In this document: positions 32,650 through 41,860 of the stretch, piece by piece
How positions within the stretch are numbered: position 1 is the stretch's first letter
How the letters are laid out: every line of letters begins with the position of its first letter
Assembly (NCBI GenBank): GCA_028710415.1
Contig: JAQTUE010000018.1
Span: forward strand, 1 to 64,000
Direction of reading: 5' to 3'
DNA from: Paludibacter sp.
GTDB lineage: Bacteria > Bacteroidota > Bacteroidia > Bacteroidales > Paludibacteraceae
DNA: 64,000 nucleotides
Program-made: the position numbers and the translations under genes
Notes under the pieces: model-generated
Seen by the model: only the letters and a program-made list of their open reading frames with translations
What the model was told of the DNA's origin: nothing
Databases searched by the model: none

Positions 32650-35622
32650 TTAAAGAGTTAAATTTAATCCAAAAGAAGTAACTGTTGCAACCGGGTAGAT
32701 TCTTCCTCCTGAAGTTGATGTGGTTTCAGGATCCCATCCGCCAACCATTTTACTGATAGTCAATACATTTGATCCACTCATGAACACTCTAAGACGACTA
32801 ACACCTATTTTCTTAGTCAACAAATTTGGAATTGTATAGCCAAGTTGAATGTTCTTCAAACGAATATAAGCACCGTTTTGAATCCAAAAATCAGATTTTG
32901 CTGCATTATTCGTTGATTCTGTACCAACGGTCAGACGTGGATAACTGGCAGTTGGATTAGTCGGTGTCCAACGGTCAATATGGAAGTCGAATGCCGGCCC
33001 TTCATTGTTGTTGTGAAAAGCTTCTACCGATTCTCCACGTAACCATACACTCCGTTGACCAACACCTTGCCAGAACATGGAGAAGTCCAACCCTTTAAAA
33101 TTCAAACTGTAATTAATTCCAAATGAATAACGTGGAAATGGATTCCCTAACACAAAACGGTCATCAGCATTTATTATTCCATCGCCATTTTTGTCAATAT
33201 AGCGTATATCTCCGGGCTTTGGGGTTACTCCATCCAAATGTGGTCCGGCAGTAACTTCAGCAGCATTTTGAAAAAATCCGTTTGAACGATAGGCATAATA
33301 GGAATTGATGGCATATCCTTGTTTAATAATCGTATTGATATCATATCCGTTAATCCATTCCTGCCCACGTGTGTCAATCACTTTATTCTGGCTGTCGAAT
33401 ATGTTGGCTGTCAGGCTGTGTTGTATTTTTCCGGTTTTAAACTTATAATTTATCGAAGCTTCCCATCCTTCATTCTGAACTTTACCGGCATTTTGGATAG
33501 GACTTCCACCTCCAAAAGTGGAAGGAACAGGTAATCCAATTAAAATATCATAGGTCATATTGTGGAAATAATCGAACACCAAATTCAATGAATTATTAAA
33601 AAAGCCAATGTCCGTCCCTAAATCAAACTCACTGGTAGTTTCCCATTTCAAGTTGGTGTTTACAGAAGAAACACTGGAAACATTCACAACATTGTTATTG
33701 AAACTATAAGCACCACTTGATATAGATACTGAAGGGATATAAGCATAATCTGAAATACGGTTATTTCCTACCAGCCCCCATGACGAACGAACTTTGATAG
33801 TTGGAAGATTTTTTCCAACCTTTGTATAGAAGGGCTCTTCAGAGATTCTCCATGCTCCTGACAGGGATGGGAATAGTCCTGATCGGTTCCCTTGAGCAAA
33901 TTTTGATGAATAGTCATTGCGCAAATTAAATTCAAAAAGATATCTTTCTTTATAGTTATAATTCAAGCGTGCAAATGCTGAGTATATGGACCAATCACTT
34001 GCCCAACCCTGATTATCAACATTGGTGGATTGATAATTAGCCAATATATCAAAGTTCGGGCTATCAATCTTACGTAAAGTTTGAAAACTGTTGTCTTTTC
34101 CTCCTTCGTAGGAGGTACCTGCCAGGACTCCGAAAGTATGATCACCTAACTTTTTGTCATAAGTCAACATAAGATTGGAAGTCATGTTCTCGTTTCTGTC
34201 AAAATATTCTTTGATATGATTTTCGGTGTCACCAGAATTTGGAATCGCCTGACGGTTTTCATGAGTACGATTGTTATAAAGTTGACCTCCCATCATTCCT
34301 TTTAATTTCAACCCATCAACAATGGTGAACTCACCATTAAAAGAACCTGATATATCATCATTTGAATTCAGACTATATCCACCCACTTCAAGACGAGCTA
34401 ATGAATTTGCGTTACTTCCTGAAGGATAATTATACTTTCCATCAATTTTAATCGGATAAATAGGAGGCATGCGCATTACCTGTTCCAGTATCCAGTCTGT
34501 CCAATAAGCGTTATCTTTCACTTCGTTACGTGCATAGGAAACGTTGACACCATATTTAAATCTTTTAGTTAATTGTGTCTCAATATTTAACCGGGCATTA
34601 TATCGTTGCAAACCATAGTCCGGTCCCTGGAACAAGCTTTTTTGATTCACATATCCGAAAGAAAATAATATGCTTGTTTTTTCACTTCCACCACTGATTG
34701 AAAAATTATGCGATTGTTGAGGTGCAGATGATTTGTAAATATCGTTGATCCATTTATCATTTACACCACCATTCCTATAGGCATTGATTTGATCAGGAGT
34801 GAAAGCGATACTTTTTCCGGAATTCACTAAAGCCTCATTTCTAAGTTCACAATAAATCCATGAATCTACAGGCTTAGGCAAACTGGTAACTCCTTGCGAA
34901 CCATAAATGAAATCATAATTGACTGTTACTTTGTCTTTGCTTCCCTTTTTAGTTGTAATTAAAATAACACCATTCGAAGCACGCGAACCGTAAATAGCTG
35001 TTGAGGATGCATCTTTAAGTACCGAAATATTCTGAATATCAGAAGGATTTACATTCTGAATATCTCCAATCATTCCATCGATCAAAACCAAAGGATCATT
35101 GTTATTGAGAGTGTTATTTCCGCGGATATTAATACTCGGGCGGTTGCCTGGTTGCGAGTTTGTTTGTTGAATCGTTAAACCCGGCGTAGTCCCTTCCAGG
35201 GCTTCAACGATATTAACCACCGGTTTATTTTCAAGCTCTTTCATCGAAACAGATGAAACTGCTCCGGTCATATTTACCTTTTTCTGAGTTCCGTAACCAA
35301 CAACGACAACTTCATCTATTGTTTTTGAGGTTTCAACAAGAACAACATTCATAGTTTGTCTTCCGGCTTTCAGTTCTTGCTTTTCATATCCAATATATGA
35401 AAAGACTAAAATTGCGTTGTTGTCGGTTACATTGATGGAATATCTTCCTTCTAAATCGGAAATCGTCCCAATGGAAGTTCCTTTTATAAGGATACTTGCT
35501 CCAAGAATCGGACTACCATTTATCTCTGAGATAGTACCTGAAATTCTTCCTGCCTGTCCAAAGACTTGTTGCCCACTAAATAATAGAAGAAGCAACAGAA
35601 AAATTGAAGTTTTTTTTGTCAT
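32650..35622 (-). CDS. susC: SusC-type TonB-dependent transporter
   Basis: The 990-aa outer-membrane beta-barrel has a signal peptide (FLLLLLLFSGQQVFG), a carboxypeptidase-D-like regulatory domain (about 26-105, GRISGTISEINGSPILGASI), the region IDEVVVVGYGTQKK that marks the start of the plug, and a 22-strand barrel with GSRASNGVILITTKKG near the plug end. The final residues (VTSFGLNLTL) are the usual hydrophobic beta-signal. It imports oligosaccharides with energy from TonB-ExbBD. It lies 84 bases after the isomerase gene and 13 bases before susD. Confidence 0.96.
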   Translation of the reverse strand: MTKKTSIFLLLLLLFSGQQVFGQAGRISGTISEINGSPILGASILIKGTSIGTISDLEGRYSINVTDNNAILVFSYIGYEKQELKAGRQTMNVVLVETSKTIDEVVVVGYGTQKKVNMTGAVSSVSMKELENKPVVNIVEALEGTTPGLTIQQTNSQPGNRPSINIRGNNTLNNNDPLVLIDGMIGDIQNVNPSDIQNISVLKDASSTAIYGSRASNGVILITTKKGSKDKVTVNYDFIYGSQGVTSLPKPVDSWIYCELRNEALVNSGKSIAFTPDQINAYRNGGVNDKWINDIYKSSAPQQSHNFSISGGSEKTSILFSFGYVNQKSLFQGPDYGLQRYNARLNIETQLTKRFKYGVNVSYARNEVKDNAYWTDWILEQVMRMPPIYPIKIDGKYNYPSGSNANSLARLEVGGYSLNSNDDISGSFNGEFTIVDGLKLKGMMGGQLYNNRTHENRQAIPNSGDTENHIKEYFDRNENMTSNLMLTYDKKLGDHTFGVLAGTSYEGGKDNSFQTLRKIDSPNFDILANYQSTNVDNQGWASDWSIYSAFARLNYNYKERYLFEFNLRNDYSSKFAQGNRSGLFPSLSGAWRISEEPFYTKVGKNLPTIKVRSSWGLVGNNRISDYAYIPSVSISSGAYSFNNNVVNVSSVSSVNTNLKWETTSEFDLGTDIGFFNNSLNLVFDYFHNMTYDILIGLPVPSTFGGGSPIQNAGKVQNEGWEASINYKFKTGKIQHSLTANIFDSQNKVIDTRGQEWINGYDINTIIKQGYAINSYYAYRSNGFFQNAAEVTAGPHLDGVTPKPGDIRYIDKNGDGIINADDRFVLGNPFPRYSFGINYSLNFKGLDFSMFWQGVGQRSVWLRGESVEAFHNNNEGPAFDFHIDRWTPTNPTASYPRLTVGTESTNNAAKSDFWIQNGAYIRLKNIQLGYTIPNLLTKKIGVSRLRVFMSGSNVLTISKMVGGWDPETTSTSGGRIYPVATVTSFGLNLTL

Positions 35623-35706
35623 GATTTAATTATTAAATATTAGGAATTAAGATTAATATTTTTGATATTTCGATATTTTGTTGATTATATGGTTTTTTAC
35701 TTCTTT

Positions 35707-37449
35707 TTATGCTTTATGTCTCACATAGGCTTTTATTGTTGCGCATTCTTTACCTTCACTTAGGCCATAAGGACGAATTGTATATTCCAGAACAGCTGCA
35801 GGTACAATAAATGTCTCTGCATAATGCACCACATAAGAAGTGAATGCATTTGTCGGACTTTCAACAATGGCTTCTGCCCCCTCTATCAGGTTTAAAACAT
35901 TTACACTGTCATTCGTATAATGTAAAACTTTTTTCGAAAACCAATGTCTACGAGTTTCGATAAATTCATTTTTGTGCAAACCGGTGCGTTCTTCCACCCA
36001 GCCTTCGCCTGTAGCAACTGTTTCAACCTGACCAACCAGATTTTCAAGACAATATTCTGTATCTCGTTCGTATTGAATCACTTTCTTTCCATGTTCTAAA
36101 TTAATGGCACGAGGTTCACCATCCATACCCAATCGGTCCCAGTCATAAAGTTTAAAGGTGAAAATGTACGGGGTTGCGCTAATTTCAAGTACCATGCTAT
36201 TCGATCCCGAACAGTGAATAGTCCCGTTAGGTATTAAAAAGTGATCGTGTTTTTTAGCAGGAAAGACATTTACATATTTCTCGGCATTGAATATTGATCC
36301 AGTATCTTGAGCTTTGTGAAGATCTGCGATCATTTCCTGATGATTCACTCCTGTTTTTACACCCAGATAAACCGTTGCATCTTCTTTTGTGTCAAGCATG
36401 TAATAACTTTCATCCTGGGTATAGTTCATTCCAAAAGCATCCCGTATATATTGGGTGGTCGGGTGAACCTGCAAACTCAAATTACCACCCCCCATTGTAT
36501 CCAGGAAATCAAAGCGTATGGGGAATTCCTTTCCGAATCGCGATACTACCGGCTCACCGAGCAATTCATTACTTTTGTATAAAACAAGATTAATACATGG
36601 CATTTCGAAAAGTGTACCTTCAATTTCAAATAAAAGGCTATTTTCTTCGGGTACTCCATCGAATGCCCAGGCATAATTCACAGCTTTTTTATCGAGTCCA
36701 CAGACCTCTTTCATCCATTGTCCTCCCCAGGGTCCGGGATCAAAATATGGCACCAGCCTGAAAGGGGTTTTTATGATAGCATTCATTCCATCTAACATGG
36801 TAGAGGCCTTTATCATCTTTGGTTCATTCGCTTTGTTTGTATCCAGCCAATAGTCGGCTCTATCAAATAGTTCCTGCTTTAATTTGTCGCAAATCCGCCA
36901 GTCCACAAAATATCCCCGTTTATATTGTATGCCCGGTGTTTCATCCTGATTATATATGCCCAGGTTGCAAACCTTTTGTTGACGTTGACGTAACTGAATT
37001 TCCCATCGGGCCATATCTGCGTATACCAGACAGTCATATTCATCAATAATGCTTGCAGCTCCACTACCGTAAACAATCACCAATCCGGTAGTTTCTTGTA
37101 CTTTCTTGCGTAGATTGTCAGCTTTCTCAGGATCAATGAAATCAGAGTATGATAACCTGGTTATATATCCGAAAGTGGCATCGTCCGTCACATCCGGGAA
37201 AGTCAATTCCCTGATTTGATCCTCCGGAAGGAATGCAAATGTCGATTGAATAAACAAATCCGCTTCAAGCTTTTTGAACTGTTCCATCAGTTCATTATGA
37301 TTAACCCCCTGATAACATTCTACCACCAATACATAATGGCATGAGTCTGATTCCTTGATTTTTCTCTTTAACTCTTCGATGATAGTCTCCCAATCTGAAA
37401 ATAGATTTCCCGGAATGGAAATGAAAGGTTTTTTGTTGTAGTTCGACAT
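35707..37449 (-). CDS. manA: Class I mannose-6-phosphate isomerase with N-terminal extension
   Basis: The 580-aa cytoplasmic protein has two parts. Residues about 1-200 resemble a P-loop kinase-like domain (CHYVLVVECYQGVNHNEL, TGLVIVYGSGAASIIDEYDC) without the GxxxxGK(S/T) loop, so probably not an active kinase. From about 225 on is a cupin-fold isomerase (FRLVPYFDPGPWGGQWMKEV, LSLQVHPTTQYIRD with metal-binding His, FLIPNGTIHCSGSNSMVLEI). It would turn mannose-6-phosphate into fructose-6-phosphate, which fits its place at the head of an alpha-mannan operon. The start ATG at 37449 leaves a leader of about 500 bases to the presumed promoter. Related long isomerases exist in Bacteroides mannan loci. 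Confidence 0.85.
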   Translation of the reverse strand: MSNYNKKPFISIPGNLFSDWETIIEELKRKIKESDSCHYVLVVECYQGVNHNELMEQFKKLEADLFIQSTFAFLPEDQIRELTFPDVTDDATFGYITRLSYSDFIDPEKADNLRKKVQETTGLVIVYGSGAASIIDEYDCLVYADMARWEIQLRQRQQKVCNLGIYNQDETPGIQYKRGYFVDWRICDKLKQELFDRADYWLDTNKANEPKMIKASTMLDGMNAIIKTPFRLVPYFDPGPWGGQWMKEVCGLDKKAVNYAWAFDGVPEENSLLFEIEGTLFEMPCINLVLYKSNELLGEPVVSRFGKEFPIRFDFLDTMGGGNLSLQVHPTTQYIRDAFGMNYTQDESYYMLDTKEDATVYLGVKTGVNHQEMIADLHKAQDTGSIFNAEKYVNVFPAKKHDHFLIPNGTIHCSGSNSMVLEISATPYIFTFKLYDWDRLGMDGEPRAINLEHGKKVIQYERDTEYCLENLVGQVETVATGEGWVEERTGLHKNEFIETRRHWFSKKVLHYTNDSVNVLNLIEGAEAIVESPTNAFTSYVVHYAETFIVPAAVLEYTIRPYGLSEGKECATIKAYVRHKA

Positions 37450-37545
37450 TTTAAGTAGTTTATATTTAAAAAAAAGTTTTATCTAATGATTGAATTTACA
37501 CGTTGAATTTATTTGGAAGTAATTGAATCTACAGGAGGGACATAT

Positions 37546-37589
37546 GATGAATCTATAAAAGACTGGTGATGAATCTATAAAAGACTGGT
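37546..37589. repeat. 22-bp tandem duplication in the manA leader
   Basis: Two perfect adjacent copies of a 22-base unit (core GAATCTATAAAAGACTGG) lie about 100 bases upstream of manA, in the leader region 37450-37970. They may be a regulator-binding repeat or simple duplication. Apart from the promoter area shared with 24440-24536 nothing else is recognised in 37450-38052. Confidence 0.8.
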
Positions 37590-37967
37590 TTGAACCTATA
37601 ACTCAATAAATCAATTCGATATTTAAATTAGAAATCTATTGTAAAATGTGTTTTATTTAAAATAATACCTGATGCAATTAACTTAAGCCGGGAGTAATAG
37701 CTTTAATTGTTTTCTTAGTTTGTAATCAGTTGATTATACATGAGTTTGAATTTGTTTTTAGTAAAGATGAATCTATTCTCGAAACAAACCATTACACAAT
37801 AAAATAAATAAGTTACATGATTCACACCTTGTCATTTTTTTCTCCTGATTAAAAAGGAATACCCCCCTCCTATCAATCTGCTTTCAATTCTCAAACCTGC
37901 AACTAAAATTAATCCCATCAAAATCAAACTGATTGCTTCCCAAACCATTACTTTAAATAATACGATG

Positions 37968-38052
37968 CAAAGATGATACTGTTATTTGATAAAAATGTAT
38001 AACTTTGTTGCGATTCACTTGTACTATCTTACGATTACATTATTTTTATATT
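37968..38052. promoter_or_regulatory. Divergent promoter region of manA operon and araC
   Basis: Conserved with 24440-24536. TAACTTTG matches the -7 element for the plus-strand regulator gene. Preservation of both flanks in the relic suggests that the segment holds both promoters and the regulator's own binding site. Confidence 0.5.
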
Positions 38053-38943
38053 ATGCCACAGCAAAAACAAGGTTTTAAAGGACAGAGACTTATAGCCATC
38101 AGTCCGGAAATAATACTGAACAGTCAGTATAATCCTATTAACAAAGCCCTTTATATTACGAAAATCGGGTTCTTCCCCGCCGTAAAATATCACTACAATA
38201 ACAAAGAGAACGGAGTCGATTATTATATCCTGATTTACTGTACTTCCGGAGAAGGTTGGTGCAACATTGCGGACAAAGAATTCTCCATAAAAGAGAACCA
38301 GTATATTATTCTTCCGCCAAATACGCCTTATAGCTTTGGAGCAAATGCTTCCAATCCGTGGACCATCTACTGGATTCATTTCAAGGGTGCTTTGGCTCCT
38401 TCATTCTTTAATCCACCCGTATCACCCCGTCAGATCTTACCGGAATCAGATTCAAGGCTTCAGGATCGAATCCAGTTGTTTGAAGAAATATATGCCAACC
38501 TGGAATTAAGTTTTCAGAGCGATCATTACAGCTATGCCGGGATTTGCCTCTTTCACTTCCTGGGCTCTTTCAAATTCGTTGATCAGTTCCGCAGAATCCG
38601 TAACAAGAACATTACCGAAAAGGGATTTAGCGAAAGAGTCATCTATTATATGCGCGAGAATGTAGAAAACAACTTAACCCTGGATCATATTGCAAAGCAC
38701 TTCAACCTCTCCCCTTCTCATTTTTCAGCCCGTTTTCAGCAGGAAACCAAGCAGTCGCCCATAAAATACTTCATTACTCTCAAAATTGAAAAAGCCTGCC
38801 AATATATAGAACTATCGGACATGAAAATCTCCGAAGTGTTCCCCATACTCGGATTTCAGGATGGCGCCTATTTTAGTCGGATGTTTACTAAGATTATGGG
38901 CATTTCCCCCACGAAATACAGGGAACGGGAAAGGCATAGCTAA
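38053..38943 (+). CDS. AraC-family regulator of the alpha-mannan locus
   Basis: The 296-aa protein has an N-terminal cupin-like sensor (about 20-130, VDYYILIYCTSGEGWCNI and ENQYIILPPNTPYSF) and a C-terminal pair of helix-turn-helix motifs (about 195-290, MRENVENNLTLDHIAKHFNL with LSPSHFSARFQQE, then FQDGAYFSRMFTKIMGISPT and KYRE). It likely senses a mannose oligomer and activates the divergent operon. A TTG further upstream (38005) would add 16 residues without homology; the ATG at 38053 matches the start of the relic at 24537. Confidence 0.9.
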   Translation: MPQQKQGFKGQRLIAISPEIILNSQYNPINKALYITKIGFFPAVKYHYNNKENGVDYYILIYCTSGEGWCNIADKEFSIKENQYIILPPNTPYSFGANASNPWTIYWIHFKGALAPSFFNPPVSPRQILPESDSRLQDRIQLFEEIYANLELSFQSDHYSYAGICLFHFLGSFKFVDQFRRIRNKNITEKGFSERVIYYMRENVENNLTLDHIAKHFNLSPSHFSARFQQETKQSPIKYFITLKIEKACQYIELSDMKISEVFPILGFQDGAYFSRMFTKIMGISPTKYRERERHS

Positions 38944-39290
38944 CATGAAAAATAATAAACAGATTTGCTTTTACCTGGAATTAAGGAATAGAAACAATTA
39001 AATGTCACATGTTAAAATTAAATATTGCAGTATCTGTTTAAAAGATTAGAATACGGATAGAAAATTTAAATCTTTCACAAATATAACATGACATCCCTTT
39101 TAGTATATAATTCAAAACTACAGAGAATATAGAACATTGATTTCATTTCCGGTTTAGCAATTTAGTTTATTGATTTCATATAACTTTTGGTTCCGTTGGC
39201 TTAGTGGAGGCTTCTCAATAGATAGTTCTTTTAACTAATAAACAATCCCCCGCAAGTCTTTCAACCTGCAGGAGATCTTCTTCTGTTTTT
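38944..39290. other. Gap without recognised features
   Basis: AT-rich sequence between araC and the DUF6266 gene. No open frame with coding character, promoter or terminator was recognised. Confidence 0.6.
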
Positions 39291-39323
39291 AGTGACGGCT
39301 TCGCTTCGAGCGATGCCGTCACT
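39291..39323. repeat. GACGGC hairpin (copy 2)
   Basis: AGTGACGGCTTCGCT pairs with AGCGATGCCGTCACT at 14 of 15 positions, loop TCG, eight bases after the stop codon of the minus-strand DUF6266 gene. No T tract on that strand. Core shared with hairpins at 17011 and 40191. Confidence 0.8.
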
Positions 39324-39331
39324 ATAATCAC

Positions 39332-39961
39332 CTAAGCAACCACCACATACGTAGAGTCCGATACATTACTTCCATCTTCTTTCACTACAAACAGATAGCA
39401 GCATTCCACATCGTCGGCACTGATACCGGCATACGAAAGCAGGATCGATCCCATTTCCTGGTTGCCGCGTACCTGGCGTGCAATGACCAGTTCACCTGTT
39501 TTTAGCAAGGCCAGCGCGACCACTTCATCGGTTGCAGAAACCTTTGGCATCAATGTGGAAGTTTTATAACTGAGGGTTATCCCTGCTGCCCCGGCAATTG
39601 CAGTAGGCACGATCACCCTTGGCAATGTCCCGTTCGATAATACCAGTTTGGTATAATCGATTACAGGAACGGCTCCTGTTTTATTCACTGCACCCGGCAG
39701 ATTGGCTACCAAAAAGGCATTAAAAGCTGAAAAGATAACCGGGCGTTTTGGAAAACCGATATCCGCGATTCCACCCAATGCTTCGTAGGCATCCACGATA
39801 AGTTTAAAACTTGCCCGCTGTTTCTGTTGGGCGATTGAATTCACATTTTTGGGCATAAACACTTTTGCCCTGATTACATTTTGACCACGATAAACGGTGG
39901 TTACGAAATTGGCCATTGACTGGCGCATCTGACCCGTTAGGGGATTTTGAGCTAATGACAT
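39332..39961 (-). CDS. DUF6266 family protein
   Basis: From the ATG at 39961 the product is 209 aa (start MSLAQNPLTGQMRQSMANFV). It has the composition of the Bacteroidetes DUF6266 family: a basic N-terminal part with GQNVIRAKVFMPKNV and QQKQRASFKLIVDAY, followed by a beta-rich C-terminal domain. There is no signal peptide. Function is unknown. A longer reading from 40096 would start with residues unlike the family. It is flanked on both sides by GACGGC hairpins and stands alone. The region 39962-40190 upstream shows a GTGTTTAAAACAC palindrome but no clear promoter. Confidence 0.75.
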   Translation of the reverse strand: MSLAQNPLTGQMRQSMANFVTTVYRGQNVIRAKVFMPKNVNSIAQQKQRASFKLIVDAYEALGGIADIGFPKRPVIFSAFNAFLVANLPGAVNKTGAVPVIDYTKLVLSNGTLPRVIVPTAIAGAAGITLSYKTSTLMPKVSATDEVVALALLKTGELVIARQVRGNQEMGSILLSYAGISADDVECCYLFVVKEDGSNVSDSTYVVVA

Positions 39962-40190
39962 AATTTTAATTTTTATAAATTCAGTTAATTGTAAATTATT
40001 TCTGTCATTGGGGATACGAGCTCTTATCTCTTTCTGACGATGTAAAATTAAGTCACTATAAAAAATCTCACATGCAAGTTGCATGGTAACTTGCATATAA
40101 TAATTCGTAAGCTATTAATAGACAACGAAATAAAAATGTATGTTTTTGTTAAGAATTTTGCAAACATTGCATGTCGGAGTGTTTAAAACA

Positions 40191-40221
40191 CTAACGGCTT
40201 CACGCAATGTGAAGCCGTCAG
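40191..40221 (-). terminator. GACGGC hairpin (copy 3), probable terminator of the kinase-TPR pair
   Basis: CTAACGGCTTCAC and GTGAAGCCGTCAG pair at 12 of 13 positions with loop GCAAT. It lies 100 bases beyond the TPR stop codon on the minus strand and is followed there by TGTTTTAAAC. Confidence 0.55.
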
Positions 40222-40320
40222 ATACAAAAAAAGATTTAATTTAGTCTTAGAATAAAACTTTAATTCAAATACAAATGAAGATTCTATTGTCAACTATTAG
40301 AAACATTTTAAAATTATTCT

Positions 40321-41856
40321 TTATTCAATCAATAACATGACATCATTCTTCAATACTTTTGTATCTTCATCAAGTGAGTTATCTTTTATCGGAGAAATTA
40401 AAGATTCAATTTGTTTTCTTGCTGTAGGATTTACCTGAAGTTCCTCACGTGCATAATTCAGAATTGCTGTCCATTTTAGATTTGGTGAATCTTTATAATC
40501 ATTCGTTTTTTCTATGGCACTCAAATATAATTCCCGGCCGGAATCATACAAACCCTTTCTAAAATCAACTAATCCCCTGGTTGCTAACAAACAAATTTCC
40601 GTGGTATGGTCAGTCACTAAATCTGATTTGATCTGTGAAAGATAATGTTCCGCCTTTTCAATATCATTATTCAAAGCACACGCATAAGCGATATTGTTGA
40701 TCATTTCCGCATTTTGAGGATTAGCCTGGAGTCCAATCTTTAGTATTTTCTCAGACAATTCATAATTTTTTAAATGAATCGTTGATAGGTTCGCTGCAAA
40801 TAAAACCGGTCGTTTTGCAAAGGGCATATCTTCAATCCAATCGCAGGCAAACTGGATGGAATCATCATATTTTCTTCTGTTAAAACTCGACAAAGCACAC
40901 GATTCATAAAAACTATTATTTGTAAGGCTATGTATGGTTAGTAAATCAACATCTTGAATCAATGAATTAGATGCAGCCCACTCAGCCTGTGCCAGGCTAT
41001 TATCATTGGGATCAATCAATGAAGTGTGGAATAGTTTTCTTGATTTTTTAAAGGACCCGTTTATGTATTCCACCGTACCAATCGAACTGGCTAATTCAGA
41101 CATACTGGCAAAGGAATAATTTCCGGAGTCAAGGATAGTTAACCCTCTTTTTATATTCCCGGAGTTCTTATCCAGCATGGATGAAATCGAAATCTCAGAG
41201 GCTAACAGCCAGGGATCATTTTTTATCAATTCATTTTTCTTTAAAACATACAGTGCCTTTTCCTTGTCATTTAAATGAAGATGTAATCTTGCAGCCGATC
41301 TTATAATAAATCTGTTATTTTTGCCAAGAAATAATGCTTTATTAATTGCTGAAACTGCCTGTTCTATTTGTCCTATGCTGATATAGCAACGGGATAATTC
41401 AACATATAAAATCGGATTCGAAGGATAATCTGAAATTTTTAATTTAAAACCGTGTATTTTCTTATAAATTGCATCAACAGATATACAATTAAATACATTT
41501 TCATCATTAAATTCATCTTCTTTTTGTTCATACTTCTTCTTTTCTGAAACTAAAATCGCCGAAGCTAATGCTTTCTGGGTATTTGTTGAATCGTTTTTAT
41601 TCTCAAGTATAAATTTTGCAGCATCTTTTACTTTCCGTAATGTTATCTGGTCGTTTGACACTGCCGCACTTAACAAATCAGCTGCAAAGGGTACAGATTT
41701 GTTTAATTCCCAGTCATGAATATAGGAGTCAATAGAAAATAACGAAACTTTATTTTCTATACGGTTGCTAATTAACTCCCCTAATCGGGCGGTTTTGGTA
41801 AAACTTTTCCAGTTTGGAACAACCCGTCTGTCTGTATTGGTAAATATTATGGCCAT
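40321..41856 (-). CDS. Tetratricopeptide repeat protein
   Basis: The 511-aa protein has no signal peptide or membrane segment. From about residue 145 it consists of TPR-like helical pairs (for example NPILYVELSRCYISIGQIEQ followed by AVSAINKALFLGK, and NAEMINNIAYACALNNDIEK); the first about 140 residues begin MAIIFTNTDRRVVPNWKSFT and match no domain I know. The gene starts four bases after the stop of the kinase gene, so the two are almost certainly cotranscribed. It may be a substrate or scaffold of that kinase. No enzymatic motif was seen. Confidence 0.75.
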   Translation of the reverse strand: MAIIFTNTDRRVVPNWKSFTKTARLGELISNRIENKVSLFSIDSYIHDWELNKSVPFAADLLSAAVSNDQITLRKVKDAAKFILENKNDSTNTQKALASAILVSEKKKYEQKEDEFNDENVFNCISVDAIYKKIHGFKLKISDYPSNPILYVELSRCYISIGQIEQAVSAINKALFLGKNNRFIIRSAARLHLHLNDKEKALYVLKKNELIKNDPWLLASEISISSMLDKNSGNIKRGLTILDSGNYSFASMSELASSIGTVEYINGSFKKSRKLFHTSLIDPNDNSLAQAEWAASNSLIQDVDLLTIHSLTNNSFYESCALSSFNRRKYDDSIQFACDWIEDMPFAKRPVLFAANLSTIHLKNYELSEKILKIGLQANPQNAEMINNIAYACALNNDIEKAEHYLSQIKSDLVTDHTTEICLLATRGLVDFRKGLYDSGRELYLSAIEKTNDYKDSPNLKWTAILNYAREELQVNPTARKQIESLISPIKDNSLDEDTKVLKNDVMLLIE

Positions 41857-41860
41857 ACTA

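Noticed and set aside
38005..38052. TTG start of the AraC gene
   Set aside because: The duplicated relic and the family point to ATG at 38053; the upstream stretch is the conserved promoter.
39962..40096. Longer DUF6266 protein from 40096
   Set aside because: The extra residues do not resemble the family, which starts close to MSLAQNPL.
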